Shown: positions 1-9,770, counted from the stretch's first letter. The stretch: 53,005 nucleotides of DNA from an uncultured Truepera sp. (GCA_902806425.1 CADCWP010000215.1:1-53005), one strand, 5' to 3'. The notes: generated by a model not told the origin, from the sequence alone. Numbers and translations are program-made.

Positions 1-87
1 CATTCACAACCTTGAACTCGCTCTCAACCCGTGACTTTCGCAAGAGGTCCACTATAGCGGAGGTTCGAGCCTTAGTAGTCGAACTTT

Positions 88-1215
88 CTAGGACGCCTTA
101 TAGAGTTTCGTATCCTTCGATGTGCTTACATTCGTGCGTTTGTAGGGCGCAATAGGGTTCAGGATGTTGCGGCACTGCGGGTTCACGCAACCGGGGCAGC
201 GCAGCCCGTACTGCTTGCTGCACGCTTCCCCCGCTTGCAGGTGCTCGACAACAACTTCGGCTAGGGCGTCCTGAAAGACCGGCAACCCGTTTAGCGCCGG
301 TGCCCGCTTGAAGTTGGTGATCCCCGCCTTGTGCGCGACCTCGCCGTACTCGATGTCGAGTTCGTGAAGCGTCTCGATGTGGTCGCTGGTGAAGGCGATG
401 CCGACGACTAGTACGTTGCGGCGCTTTTTCTCGCCGAGGCTTTCGAGTACCTTTTCGGTGCTCGGCCCGAGCCACGGCACCGGTCCCACGTCGGACTGGT
501 AACTGACGATGTACTCATGGCTGTAGTCGAGGCGCTTCATCACCTCATGGGTGCTCGCGCCGATTTCAGCGGGGTAGGCGTCACCCCGGTTAATCACGTC
601 CAGCGGCAGCGAGTGCGCGCTGAAAAGGATCAGCACGTCGTCGCGTTCTTCGTCGCTAAACCCCGCCAGTCCCTGCTTGACGGTCTCGGCCATCGCCTCG
701 ATGAATCTGGGGTGCGTCGGCCAGCGGTCGATGACGCTCCACTCGAAGTCGTTTTGCAAGCCGACGTTTTTCGCTGCGCGCCAGAGTTCGTTAAGTGACG
801 AGCCCGTGGTCGAACACGAAAACTGCGGATACTGCGTAAAGGCGACCGCCCGTTTTACGCCGTCGGCTTTCATGGCGCGCAGGGCGTCCTCGCTAAAGGG
901 ATGGACGTAGCGGAAAGCCACGTAAAACTTGTGTGGCGCGGTCTCCGGCGACATCTTGTCGAGGCGTTCGCACATGCCGCGCCCCTGCTCCTCGGTCCAC
1001 GCCAGGATGGGGGAGCCGCCGCCGATCTCGTCGTACTTTTGCTCGACGCTCTTGGTGCGGCGGTTGGCGATAAAGGGACCTAAAAACCGCTGCGCGGGAA
1101 GTTGAATAATCTCGCGGTCCTCGAAGAGTTTGAGGAGAAATGGTCTCACGTCTTCAAGCGTCTTCGGACCACCCAGGTTCATCATCACAATTCCGGTGGG
1201 GCCTCTTTGAGTCAT
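88..1215 (-). CDS. hemH: Ferrochelatase, [2Fe-2S]-type
   Basis: 375 aa; GIVMMNLGGP N-terminus, YPQFSCSTTGSSLN, FSAHSLP, C-terminal RCPGCVNPQC cysteine motif. Confidence 0.96.
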   Translation of the reverse strand: MTQRGPTGIVMMNLGGPKTLEDVRPFLLKLFEDREIIQLPAQRFLGPFIANRRTKSVEQKYDEIGGGSPILAWTEEQGRGMCERLDKMSPETAPHKFYVAFRYVHPFSEDALRAMKADGVKRAVAFTQYPQFSCSTTGSSLNELWRAAKNVGLQNDFEWSVIDRWPTHPRFIEAMAETVKQGLAGFSDEERDDVLILFSAHSLPLDVINRGDAYPAEIGASTHEVMKRLDYSHEYIVSYQSDVGPVPWLGPSTEKVLESLGEKKRRNVLVVGIAFTSDHIETLHELDIEYGEVAHKAGITNFKRAPALNGLPVFQDALAEVVVEHLQAGEACSKQYGLRCPGCVNPQCRNILNPIAPYKRTNVSTSKDTKLYKAS

Positions 1216-1332
1216 GATAAAATAGTACCTTTTATCGTCTAGGACGTGTGTCCCCTAGCGGAACAATTGCCCTATACCCCACGTGTTTTCCGGCTCGTTC
1301 TGGTGAGTGTAGGGGTGAATTACCGCTCGGGT

Positions 1333-1841
1333 CTACTCCACGACCTCGTAAACACCGCTGAGCTTGGCGTGTTGGGCGGCAATATCCGCTCGCGGTTCCC
1401 CTTGGTGCGTGTGCAGCCTTCTGTAGTCGTTGCAAACGGGCGCACTCTCGCCGGGCGTCAGCGGCAGGCTCAGCCGTATCGTCTCGCCGGGAACGAAGTT
1501 CTCGAGCGTACCGACGAGTGTTCGGTAACTCGGTGCGTTTACGCAAAAGCTCAGGTAGTTGTGGCTCACGCCGTGCAGCATCAGAGGCGCGGTCATTTTG
1601 CTGCTAAGCCGTTCGGCGGCTGAAATGTGCCCTGCCGCGTCGCTCCAGTAGACAGCCCGGCGTCTAAGCGGCTGTGTGGGTCCAACCAGGCGTAGGCGTA
1701 GAGCGGGGTGTCCGCGACGACCGCGCCGCTCCAGTTTGTGAGCTGCACGTCCCACTGTGGAAATACGACAAACATTTCGCTGTAGCAGCCGGAGAGCAGA
1801 AGCGTCCCTAAAACCGGCAGCAGGTGCACACTGCGAAACAT
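1333..1841 (-). pseudogene. Small lipoprotein split by an apparent frameshift near 1651-1662
   Basis: ORF 1593..1841 has signal peptide and lipobox LLLSGC; ORF 1333..1755, in another frame, becomes coding-like from VYWSDAAGHISAAERL onward, while its N-terminal part is Arg-rich and noncoding-like. Confidence 0.6.
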
Positions 1842-1860
1842 GGGTTATTTTGTACTCAGG

Positions 1861-2793
1861 TCAGCGCACCGTCGAGAGTTTGTCGTCTGCCCAATCCCTC
1901 GGCTGCAAAAAGGTCAGTATCTCCGCCTCCTTGGACCCCGCTTCGGGCTGGTAATCGAACGCCCAGTGCGCGTAGGGCGGCATCGACATCAAGATGGCCT
2001 CGATATGCCCCCCGGTTTGGAGGCCGAAGGTCGTGCCGCGGTCGTAGACCAAGTTGAACTCGACGTAGCGCCCGCGCCGCATGAGTTGCCACCGCCGTTC
2101 ACGCTCGCCGTAGGGCGTATCTTTGCGCCTAACCAGAATCGGCAGATACGCGTCCTCAATCGTTCGTACACCGTCCCCTACAAAGGCGAAGTCAGTCTCA
2201 AAGTCGCCTACGCCGACAGGGGAGAGTTCGTCAAAAAAGATACCGCCGACGCCGCGCATCTCTCCGCGGTGCTTGATATAGAAGTAGCGGTCGCAAGTCT
2301 CCTTGAGCGTCCCGTAGTCGCCGACGCTGTGGCGGTCGCACTGTGCCTTGAGAGTGCGGTGAAAGTGGACAGCGTCCTCGGCAAAGGGGTAGTTGGGGGT
2401 CATGTCTGCGCCGCCACCGAACCACCAGATGTCGCTCTCCTCGCCGTGCCCAACCTCGAAATAACGATAGTTGGCGTGAAACGCCGGGGCGTAGGGGTTG
2501 TGGGGGTGAAAGACCATCGACAGGCCGGTGGCGAAGTACGGTCTGCCCTCGCTGCCCGGATGAGACGCGGCGAGGCTCGGGGGTACGGCGTCGCCGTGGA
2601 TAGCGGAGAAGTTGATCCCGGCGCGCTCTAAAATGTGGCCGCCCTCCAAGACTCGAGCCGTTCCCCCACCGCCACCAGGCCGCTCCCAGGTGTGCGTCCC
2701 GAACGTCGCTGAGTCGTCCAGTGCCTCGAACGCTGCGATGAGCTGTGCTTGTCCGGCCTGTAGGGTGTTTACAACACGTTCTCGCCTAGACAC
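1861..2793 (-). CDS. hemF: Oxygen-dependent coproporphyrinogen III oxidase
   Basis: 310 aa; WWFGGGADMTPNYPFAEDAVHFH, FNLVYDRGTTFGLQTGGHIEAILMSMPP motifs. Confidence 0.96.
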   Translation of the reverse strand: MSRRERVVNTLQAGQAQLIAAFEALDDSATFGTHTWERPGGGGGTARVLEGGHILERAGINFSAIHGDAVPPSLAASHPGSEGRPYFATGLSMVFHPHNPYAPAFHANYRYFEVGHGEESDIWWFGGGADMTPNYPFAEDAVHFHRTLKAQCDRHSVGDYGTLKETCDRYFYIKHRGEMRGVGGIFFDELSPVGVGDFETDFAFVGDGVRTIEDAYLPILVRRKDTPYGERERRWQLMRRGRYVEFNLVYDRGTTFGLQTGGHIEAILMSMPPYAHWAFDYQPEAGSKEAEILTFLQPRDWADDKLSTVR

Positions 2794-2794
2794 G

Positions 2795-3811
2795 CTAAGC
2801 CACCCCTGTACGGTCGAACGCCTGCACTACAGAGATAAGCTGTGCCACCCTTCCGGGGTCGGTCTGCCGCATGATGCCGTGACCCAGGTTGAAGATGTGC
2901 GGTCCACCCAGCCCCTCGCGCAGCACGCGCTCAGCCTCAGCGCGCACGACCGCTTCAGGGGCGAGCAGCACGGCGGGGTCTAAGTTGCCTTGCAACGTTT
3001 TACCCGGTAAGAGCGGGCGTACCTGCGAGAGCGGCGCGCGCCAGTCGACGCTGACGACTTCGCAGGGAAGGTCCTTGATCTCACCGTACAGGTGCAGCGC
3101 CTCCACGGCGATGTACATCCGGGGCGCGCCGAACTCAGCCAAAGCTTCAAAGATGCGGGTGTTGTACGGTTTGGCGAATTCGCGGTACAGGCGCGCGTCG
3201 TGGAGTCCGGCCCACGAGTCGAACACCTGAACCGCCTGCGCGCCTGCGCCGAGTTGCATCTTCAGGTAGCGAATACTCAGCTCGGTGAGTTTTTCCAACA
3301 GCGCGTGCGCCGTTCCGGGCGCGTAACGTAAAAACTGTCGGAACTCGTCGTAATCCTTGGAGCCGCCGCCCTGCACAATGTACGTTGCCAGCGTCAGTGG
3401 CGCGCCGCCGAAACCGATCAGCGGCACCGGGCTTTCAGCGCGGATAAGGCGGATGGCCTCGGCGACGAAGGGTGCAATCTCGTCTTGTTCGGGAACGCGG
3501 AGGTCGGCTACCGCTTCAGCGCTGCGGACGGGCGCTTTGAAAACTGGGCCGGGGGCGAAGTCGATCTCCAACCCCATCGGCGGCAAGGGCGTCATGATGT
3601 CCTGGAACAAGATGGCGGCGTCCACCCCGAAGCGGCGAACCGGTTGCAAGGTAATCTCAGCCGCCAGCTCGGGCGTGCGGCACAGCTCCCAGAAGGTGTA
3701 CTTCTCTTTCAGGGCGCGGTATTCACTCAGGTAGCGTCCGGCCTGACGCATAATCCAGATAGGCGCGCGTGGGGTGTTGTGGCCGTGAGCGGCCCTAAGA
3801 AACAAACTCAT
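2795..3811 (-). CDS. hemE: Uroporphyrinogen decarboxylase
   Basis: 338 aa; PIWIMRQAGRYLSEYR, FQDIMTPL, GNLDPAVLLAP, FNLGHGI. Confidence 0.96.
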   Translation of the reverse strand: MSLFLRAAHGHNTPRAPIWIMRQAGRYLSEYRALKEKYTFWELCRTPELAAEITLQPVRRFGVDAAILFQDIMTPLPPMGLEIDFAPGPVFKAPVRSAEAVADLRVPEQDEIAPFVAEAIRLIRAESPVPLIGFGGAPLTLATYIVQGGGSKDYDEFRQFLRYAPGTAHALLEKLTELSIRYLKMQLGAGAQAVQVFDSWAGLHDARLYREFAKPYNTRIFEALAEFGAPRMYIAVEALHLYGEIKDLPCEVVSVDWRAPLSQVRPLLPGKTLQGNLDPAVLLAPEAVVRAEAERVLREGLGGPHIFNLGHGIMRQTDPGRVAQLISVVQAFDRTGVA

Positions 3812-3959
3812 GCTCTAGTTTACGCGGCGCTGCGTCAGATAATGGTCCCGTTCAAGCAAATAGCTTGGTGCTCGAGCCGTAGTCCGAAACCTGCGATCCT
3901 GAGCGTTTACAGAAAACTTGGCCATATCTGTAACGGAAGCTGTATACTGAAAATATAGT

Positions 3960-4685
3960 TTAACGTGCTTCGACCTGTGTTCCCGCCGGTGTAAACCGGT
4001 AACCGACGCCCCACACGGTATGAAAGTAGACCGGGCTCGCCGGGTCGGGTTCAAAAAGGCGGCGGAGCCGCATGACGAAGTTGTCGACCGTCCGGCTGCT
4101 CGGGAAGGCGTCGTCACCCCAGACGGTATCTAAAATTTCATCACGGCTGACGACCTCGTTTTGCCGACTGCTGAGGAGCCTGAGAATTTTCAGCTCGCGC
4201 TCGCCGAGCGGCTCCTGCCGCCCGCCCGCCAAGGTCGCTGTCCACGCCCGAAAATCGACCTTGTGCCCGCCGAAACGGAGGGTGTCATCCGTTTCCTGTC
4301 GCGTCTCGCCCACGCCCCAACGCTGCCGCCGAAGCATGTTCTCGACCCGGAGCAAAAACTCGGGCAGATGAAAGGGTTTGGGCAGGTAGTCGTCGCCACC
4401 CGCGCGCAGACCCTCCACACGGTCTTCGACCTGACCTTTAGCGCTCAGAAAAAGGACCGGCGTCGTGTCGCCGCGCCCCCTCATGGTGCGGCAGACCTCG
4501 AAGCCGGACATTCTAGGCAACATTACGTCTAAAATAACCAGGTTTGGACGTTCATCTTGCCAACACCGCAGGCCGCTACTGCCGTCGGCGGCGTGGAGCG
4601 TGCGGTAGCCCTCGTCTTGCAGGTTGTCGGCGAGCACCTCGGCGAGAGTACGTTCGTCTTCAACGATGAGAACAGTCGGGGGCAC
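3960..4685 (-). CDS. OmpR/PhoB-family response regulator
   Basis: Receiver domain VLIVEDE...LVILDVMLPRMSGFEV, KPFHLPE, winged-helix DNA-binding C-terminus VWGVGYRF. Confidence 0.93.
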   Translation of the reverse strand: MPPTVLIVEDERTLAEVLADNLQDEGYRTLHAADGSSGLRCWQDERPNLVILDVMLPRMSGFEVCRTMRGRGDTTPVLFLSAKGQVEDRVEGLRAGGDDYLPKPFHLPEFLLRVENMLRRQRWGVGETRQETDDTLRFGGHKVDFRAWTATLAGGRQEPLGERELKILRLLSSRQNEVVSRDEILDTVWGDDAFPSSRTVDNFVMRLRRLFEPDPASPVYFHTVWGVGYRFTPAGTQVEAR

Positions 4686-4686
4686 G

Positions 4687-5835
4687 TCAGTCCGCCGCTG
4701 CTTCCGGGGAGGGGGACGCGCGGGGTAGGCGCTCCACCCGTTTGGGCAACACCACGCTAAAACGGCTGCCGCGCCCGGTCTGCGGGTCGAGGGGCGCGTC
4801 GCACCGGACCCAGCCGTTCATGGCTTCGGTCATCGAGCGAACCAGATGCAGCCCCAGCCCGACGCCGGGTGCGGCGCGGGTCAGCTCGTCGCCGACGCGG
4901 TAAAAGGGGTCGAATACGCGCGCTTTATCGTGTTCGGCCAGCCCGACGCCGTTATCCTCGACGTGAACAACGGCTAGGTGACGCCTACTCTCGAGCCTCA
5001 CCCGCACGGTCTTCTCCGGACCGGAACTGTACTTGACGGCGTTGTCTAAGAGGTTGCCGAGAACGGTGCCGAACGCTGCCGTGTCGAGCGAGACGGGCAG
5101 CGTGTCCGGGGTATAGAGCACCTCTAAACGTGCGCCCCGCGCCTCCAACCCGCTCCGCTCACGCTCGACGGCTTCGCGCACAGCCCCGTTGAGTTCGGCG
5201 GGCGCGAGAGTCTGAACCCTAGGGGCGTGCTCAAGCCGCGCCGACGCTAAAACCTGTTCGCTCATAGCCTCTAGACGCGTTACCTCGCGGTCCATCCGGC
5301 CCAGGTAGTCACGCTGTTTTTCGGGTTTGAGCGGGCGGTAAAGCGCAGTTTCGATAAGCAGCCGCAGCGTGCTGATCGGCGTTTTGAACTCGTGCGAGAC
5401 GGCGTTTAAGAAGTTTTGTTGCCGCCTCTTGAGTTCGCGTTCGGCGCGCAGGCTTACCGCGATCACGTAAAGCCCTGCCAAGATGACGAGCGCGTAAAAA
5501 GGGCCTTCAAAGGCGAACATCCGCAGGTGACCGGTCTGTTCAGCGCGGAAGGCTCGCAAGTCTACGGGATCGACCTCGAAGCGTTCGCCGCCGAAGCGCA
5601 GGTGCGGATAGGTAACGAGGAGCTGCTCCCGAACCGCGATCTGGGACCGCGCGCTGTAAAGCAGGCTTGCCGTCGCCGCGTCGCGCTGCCACGCAGAGAG
5701 CGTCTCGCGCGTTACGCGGGCGATGTAGCGTTGCTGGAAGATGATCCACCACGCCACCTGAGCGAGCAAAAAGACCACGATCACCACGAAGGCCACACGC
5801 GTCGCGCGCTGAGAGGTGATGCGGGGGCGTTTCAC
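4687..5835 (-). CDS. Sensor histidine kinase (HisKA/HATPase)
   Basis: Two N-terminal hydrophobic segments, SHEFKTPISTLRL H-box, N/G boxes NLLDNAVKYS...VEDNGVGL...VGLGLHLV; 1-nt gap to response regulator. Confidence 0.93.
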   Translation of the reverse strand: MKRPRITSQRATRVAFVVIVVFLLAQVAWWIIFQQRYIARVTRETLSAWQRDAATASLLYSARSQIAVREQLLVTYPHLRFGGERFEVDPVDLRAFRAEQTGHLRMFAFEGPFYALVILAGLYVIAVSLRAERELKRRQQNFLNAVSHEFKTPISTLRLLIETALYRPLKPEKQRDYLGRMDREVTRLEAMSEQVLASARLEHAPRVQTLAPAELNGAVREAVERERSGLEARGARLEVLYTPDTLPVSLDTAAFGTVLGNLLDNAVKYSSGPEKTVRVRLESRRHLAVVHVEDNGVGLAEHDKARVFDPFYRVGDELTRAAPGVGLGLHLVRSMTEAMNGWVRCDAPLDPQTGRGSRFSVVLPKRVERLPRASPSPEAAAD

Positions 5836-5876
5836 GCCCTTATTTTCTCATGGACGCGGGCCCTAGGGTGTCGCCT

Positions 5877-6923
5877 TTAATCCAGCCAGCCCTTTTCAGC
5901 AGCCTCAAGCGCGTAGTAGCTGATGATCAGGTCCGCCCCAGCGCGTTTTATCGCGGTCAGGCTTTCATGGGTCGCCGCCGCCTCGCCCAGTGCGCCCGCC
6001 GCCGCCGCCGCTTTAAGCGCCGCGTACTCGCCCGAGACGTGATAGGCGACGAGCGGCAGGCTGCTCAGCTGCCGCATCTGGTAGAGGATGTCGAGATAGG
6101 CCAGCGCGGGTTTGACCATGAGCAGGTCGGCACCCTCGGCGGCGTCTAAGGCGATCTCGAGCCGCGCTTCACGTGGATTTCTGAAATCCATCTGGTAGGT
6201 CTTGCGGTCACTCGGGGGCCGCGCCGCGCTGTCCGCTACCGCGCCGCCCTTGGGCACGGAGCCCGCCGCGTCTCTAAACGGCCCGTAAAAGGCCGACGCA
6301 TACTTGACGGTGTACGCCAAGATGCCCGTGTCCTGAAACCCAGAGTGGTCGAGTGCCCCGCGCAGGTAACCGACGCGTCCGTCCATCATGTCCGACGGTG
6401 ACACCAAATCGGCCCCGGCTTCGGCGTGCATGACGGCCATCTCTCCCAGGGCGGCGAGGCTCGGGTCGTTGTCGATGATGACGCCGCGCGGTGTGGAACG
6501 CAGCAGACCGCAGTGCCCGTGGTCGGTGTAGCCGCACAAGCAGACGTCGGTCATGAGCACCAGGTCGTTGCCGAAAGCGCGTCTTGCGGCGCGCAGGGCC
6601 TGCGGTACGGGGCCGTGTGGGTCGGAGGCGCGCTTGCCCGACGGGTCTTTGGTCTCGTTCGGAACGACGCCGAAGAGCATGGCGGCCCGCACACCGAGCT
6701 TGAGGCCGCGCTCGAGGTCTCGCAAGAGGAGGTCCGGGCTGAGGCGCGACACCCCCGGCAGCGAGCCGATGGGTTCGGTTATGTTCGTTCCGGAGACGAC
6801 GAAATACGGCGCGACGAAGTCTTGAGGCCGCAGGTGCGTTTCGGCAACCAGCTCGCGCAGGGCCGGGGTGGCGCGGAGCCGCCGGGGACGATGGGTGAGG
6901 GCGACGGTCTTATCCTGGATCAT
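5877..6923 (-). CDS. hemB: Delta-aminolevulinic acid dehydratase (porphobilinogen synthase)
   Basis: 348 aa; DVCLCGYTDHGHCG, SPSDMMDGRV, YQMDFRNPREA, MVKPALAYLD. Confidence 0.96.
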   Translation of the reverse strand: MIQDKTVALTHRPRRLRATPALRELVAETHLRPQDFVAPYFVVSGTNITEPIGSLPGVSRLSPDLLLRDLERGLKLGVRAAMLFGVVPNETKDPSGKRASDPHGPVPQALRAARRAFGNDLVLMTDVCLCGYTDHGHCGLLRSTPRGVIIDNDPSLAALGEMAVMHAEAGADLVSPSDMMDGRVGYLRGALDHSGFQDTGILAYTVKYASAFYGPFRDAAGSVPKGGAVADSAARPPSDRKTYQMDFRNPREARLEIALDAAEGADLLMVKPALAYLDILYQMRQLSSLPLVAYHVSGEYAALKAAAAAGALGEAAATHESLTAIKRAGADLIISYYALEAAEKGWLD

Positions 6924-7621
6924 AGGGTCTCCAAAGTTAACGTGCCTCGAGCGGCGTCTAAAACCGCCCCAACGACGCCCGCAGTGTCGGGCGTTTTGGC
7001 TTCAGTGGCTCTCCAACCGCGGGCTCGGACGGCCCGAACGGTGCTCGGGCCGAGCGCGACGAGTCGGGCGTGCGTGAGCGTTTCAGGAAGTGCAGCTACC
7101 GCCGACGGACTTGCCAAAACGATGAGGTCGGCGCTTATGTTCGGCAGGGGCTGCGTTAGGGTGCGGTAAAGGGGCAGTTTGCTGACCTTGAAACCTGCGT
7201 GGGCGAGACCGGCCTCGAGCGTAGGCAGTGCCTGTTCGCCGCAGGGAAGTCCAACACGCGCGGGGGGTGAGACGTGAGCCCGAAAGGTCTCGAGCAACCC
7301 CTGGGCGGAGGCAGGCTCCGCAACCAGCGCGACCGTTCCGCCTGAGCAGGTGATCTCCTGCGCCGTCGACTCACCCACGGCACCGAGCTTAGGTACCTGA
7401 CCGGTCAACGGCAAACCTAGCGACGTCCACGACCAGACCGCCGTACGGCTGGTGAAGAGCAGCCAGTCAGAACGTAAGGAATCTCTGGCGGACGCCGTTA
7501 TTTCGTTATCCAACAGCTCAGTTTTGATAAGCGGGTGGTGCGTCACGTTAAAGCCTCGAGCTGTAAGCGCAGCGGCCAAGCGCTCGAGCCGCCCTTCGCT
7601 GTGGGTCAGGAGGACGTTCAT
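6920..7621 (-). CDS. hemD: Uroporphyrinogen-III synthase
   Basis: 233 aa, HEM4-like fold pattern (WLLFTSRTAV, LVALGPSTVRAVRARGW); 4-bp overlap with hemB. Confidence 0.85.
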   Translation of the reverse strand: MNVLLTHSEGRLERLAAALTARGFNVTHHPLIKTELLDNEITASARDSLRSDWLLFTSRTAVWSWTSLGLPLTGQVPKLGAVGESTAQEITCSGGTVALVAEPASAQGLLETFRAHVSPPARVGLPCGEQALPTLEAGLAHAGFKVSKLPLYRTLTQPLPNISADLIVLASPSAVAALPETLTHARLVALGPSTVRAVRARGWRATEAKTPDTAGVVGAVLDAARGTLTLETL

Positions 7622-7627
7622 CTGCCG

Positions 7628-8539
7628 TTACGACGCCGGTGCCGGACGGCCAAGCGCCTCGAACGCGAGCATAGCCGCCCCTTCGGATGAAAGGTGCGAC
7701 GCGGTCACGCGCTCACCCTCGTACCAGGCCGTGAGCCGAACCTGAGCGTCTTCAAGCACCGCGTACGCGCCCAGCGCCAGCTGACAGCCGCCGTCTAGCA
7801 TCGCCATCAGCCCACGCTCGGCGGCGACGGTTCTGTAGGCAGTCGGGCTGTGCAGGTCGGTCAGAAGCGAGGCTAGTTCATAATCGGCGGCGCGGACCTC
7901 GAGCGCTAGCGCGCCTTGTGCCGGTGCCGGAACAAACAGCACCGGGTCGAGCCAGACGGCCTCCAGGCCGGATAGATCGAGGTCCAAACGTGAGAGCCCC
8001 GCTGCTGCCAGCACAACCGCGTCGTACCCGCCTTCACGCAGCCTGCGGACGCGCGTGGGAACGTTGCCGCGCAGCTCGCGCACGCGCACGTCGGGGCGCA
8101 AGTGCCTGAGCTGCGCCTGCCGCCGCGCCGCGCTCGTACCGACGATGGTACCCACTTTGAGAGGAAGTGGTGAGGCTGCCGGGTCGAACGCTCCCGGACG
8201 CACGAGCAACACGTCGCGCGGGTCTTCTCGTTCGGAGACGGCGGCCAAATCCAGTCCGGCCATACGCACGCTGGGCAGGTCTTTATGCGAATGCACTGCT
8301 ACGTCCGCGCGTCCGTCGGCAACTGCGTCCTGCACCGCTTTGGTAAAAAACCCCTGACCCGGCATCAGCCGAAAAGGGACACCGTCTTGTTGCGTGCGGT
8401 CGCCCTGCGTGTCGATCAAAACCAGCTCGGCGCGTCTGCCGAGCGCCTCCAAACGACCTTTAACCCAGTTCGCCTGCCACAGCGCCAGGTCACTCTTCCG
8501 GGTAGCGATGCGAATAGGCTTATTCACGCGCCCAGTCAC
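7628..8539 (-). CDS. hemC: Hydroxymethylbilane synthase
   Basis: 303 aa; RIATRKSDLALWQA, VAVHSHKDLP, GTSAARRQAQL, GGCQLALGA dipyrromethane-cofactor motif. Confidence 0.95.
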   Translation of the reverse strand: MTGRVNKPIRIATRKSDLALWQANWVKGRLEALGRRAELVLIDTQGDRTQQDGVPFRLMPGQGFFTKAVQDAVADGRADVAVHSHKDLPSVRMAGLDLAAVSEREDPRDVLLVRPGAFDPAASPLPLKVGTIVGTSAARRQAQLRHLRPDVRVRELRGNVPTRVRRLREGGYDAVVLAAAGLSRLDLDLSGLEAVWLDPVLFVPAPAQGALALEVRAADYELASLLTDLHSPTAYRTVAAERGLMAMLDGGCQLALGAYAVLEDAQVRLTAWYEGERVTASHLSSEGAAMLAFEALGRPAPAS

Positions 8540-9770
8540 GTGGTCTGTCAGGCTCGAGCCGCCCCGCTCCAGCTGCTGCGTCGCCCGATCTTATTTCACT
8601 TAAACCCGCCTCACCGAGAAGCGTCTCGCCCAAAAACGTTTCGGCCGCCCCCAAACCGTAGCTGCGGGCAACGGCGCGTAGGCCCTGCACCGGCACGCGG
8701 GCAAAGCGGTGTGCGAGCCGTTCGGCCTCTCCCGCCGACATATCCGGGAGTGTTCTCCGAACCGTGTCGAGGTAGTGCTGCCGGAGTTTGGTGATGGACG
8801 GACCGAGCTGGCGTTCGGTCCACCCTTCAAGGGCCGAGTCGAGTTCCCGCTGCATCAGCGCTTCGGCCTCAGCAAGGCGTCCGTACAGGGTTTCACGACG
8901 CATTTTGCCCGCATCTTGAAGGGTGTCGACGTCGAGCACGCGGAGGTTGGGAAGCTCCAGGACTTCGCTGTGAACGTTGCGCGGAAGACCCAAGTCGACG
9001 ATGAGTTTAAGGTCGGGGAGAAGCTGTACGAGCGTCCGGTCGACTATGCCGCGCACCGGCGTCGCGCACACGAGCGCGTCAACGGGTGGGGGTGCGGCTA
9101 AAAAAGCTTCGAGGGAGGAGCTTTTCGCCCCCAAGTGCTTGGCGAGCTGTCGCGCCCGCTCTACGCTGCGGTTGACGACGATCAGCTCCACGCCTGCCTG
9201 AGCGGAGAGCGACTTGGCTGCCAGCGCGCCCATCTCGCCCGCGCCGAGGACCGCGACCGTGCCGCCGTGGGGCAGCACGCGCTCCAGCTCGGGGCGTGCG
9301 AGGCTGAAAAGCGAGGTGTTCAGCGGTGCTAAAGGGACCTCTCGGCGCACCTTCTTGGCAATCTTGAGGGCTGTTTGAAAGGCGAAGTGCGTGGTCGGTC
9401 CGACGCTGCCTGCGGCCTGCGCGGCGGCGAACGCGCCGCGCACCTGCGCCATGATCTGATCTTCGCCAGGGTTAAGTGAGTCGAGCGAGGTGGCGATGCG
9501 GGTAAGCTGTTCAAGTGCGCCGTCACCCCCATAAGCGTAGGGGCGAAAGGGTACGTTCGCCGCCAACGCCTCACGCGCCCCAAGCGCGTCCATTCCCTTA
9601 GGCAGCGCAACCACCAAGTCGCAGCGGTTGCAGGTGATGATCGGCACCCACTCGGAAAACCCTGCCCGCCGAGGGGCCTCGTCAGCTAAGCTAAAGGTGC
9701 TCTGCCACGCCTCGAGCGCCGCTGCGCCGCCGCGTTTATGAGAAACACCGATTAAAGCGAGTTGTTCCAC
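8520..9770 (-). CDS. hemA: Glutamyl-tRNA reductase
   Basis: 416 aa; GVSHKRG, ITCNRCDLVVALP catalytic Cys region, VLGAGEMGALAAKSL NADPH-binding; 20-bp overlap with hemC. Confidence 0.9.
   Translation of the reverse strand: MEQLALIGVSHKRGGAAALEAWQSTFSLADEAPRRAGFSEWVPIITCNRCDLVVALPKGMDALGAREALAANVPFRPYAYGGDGALEQLTRIATSLDSLNPGEDQIMAQVRGAFAAAQAAGSVGPTTHFAFQTALKIAKKVRREVPLAPLNTSLFSLARPELERVLPHGGTVAVLGAGEMGALAAKSLSAQAGVELIVVNRSVERARQLAKHLGAKSSSLEAFLAAPPPVDALVCATPVRGIVDRTLVQLLPDLKLIVDLGLPRNVHSEVLELPNLRVLDVDTLQDAGKMRRETLYGRLAEAEALMQRELDSALEGWTERQLGPSITKLRQHYLDTVRRTLPDMSAGEAERLAHRFARVPVQGLRAVARSYGLGAAETFLGETLLGEAGLSEIRSGDAAAGAGRLEPDRPRDWARE

Noticed and set aside
1840-2631. 263-aa plus-strand ORF opposite hemF
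   Set aside because: Antisense shadow of a clearly conserved hemF; no recognisable domain
6426-7169. 247-aa plus-strand ORF opposite hemB/hemD
   Set aside because: Antisense shadow; both underlying genes are convincing
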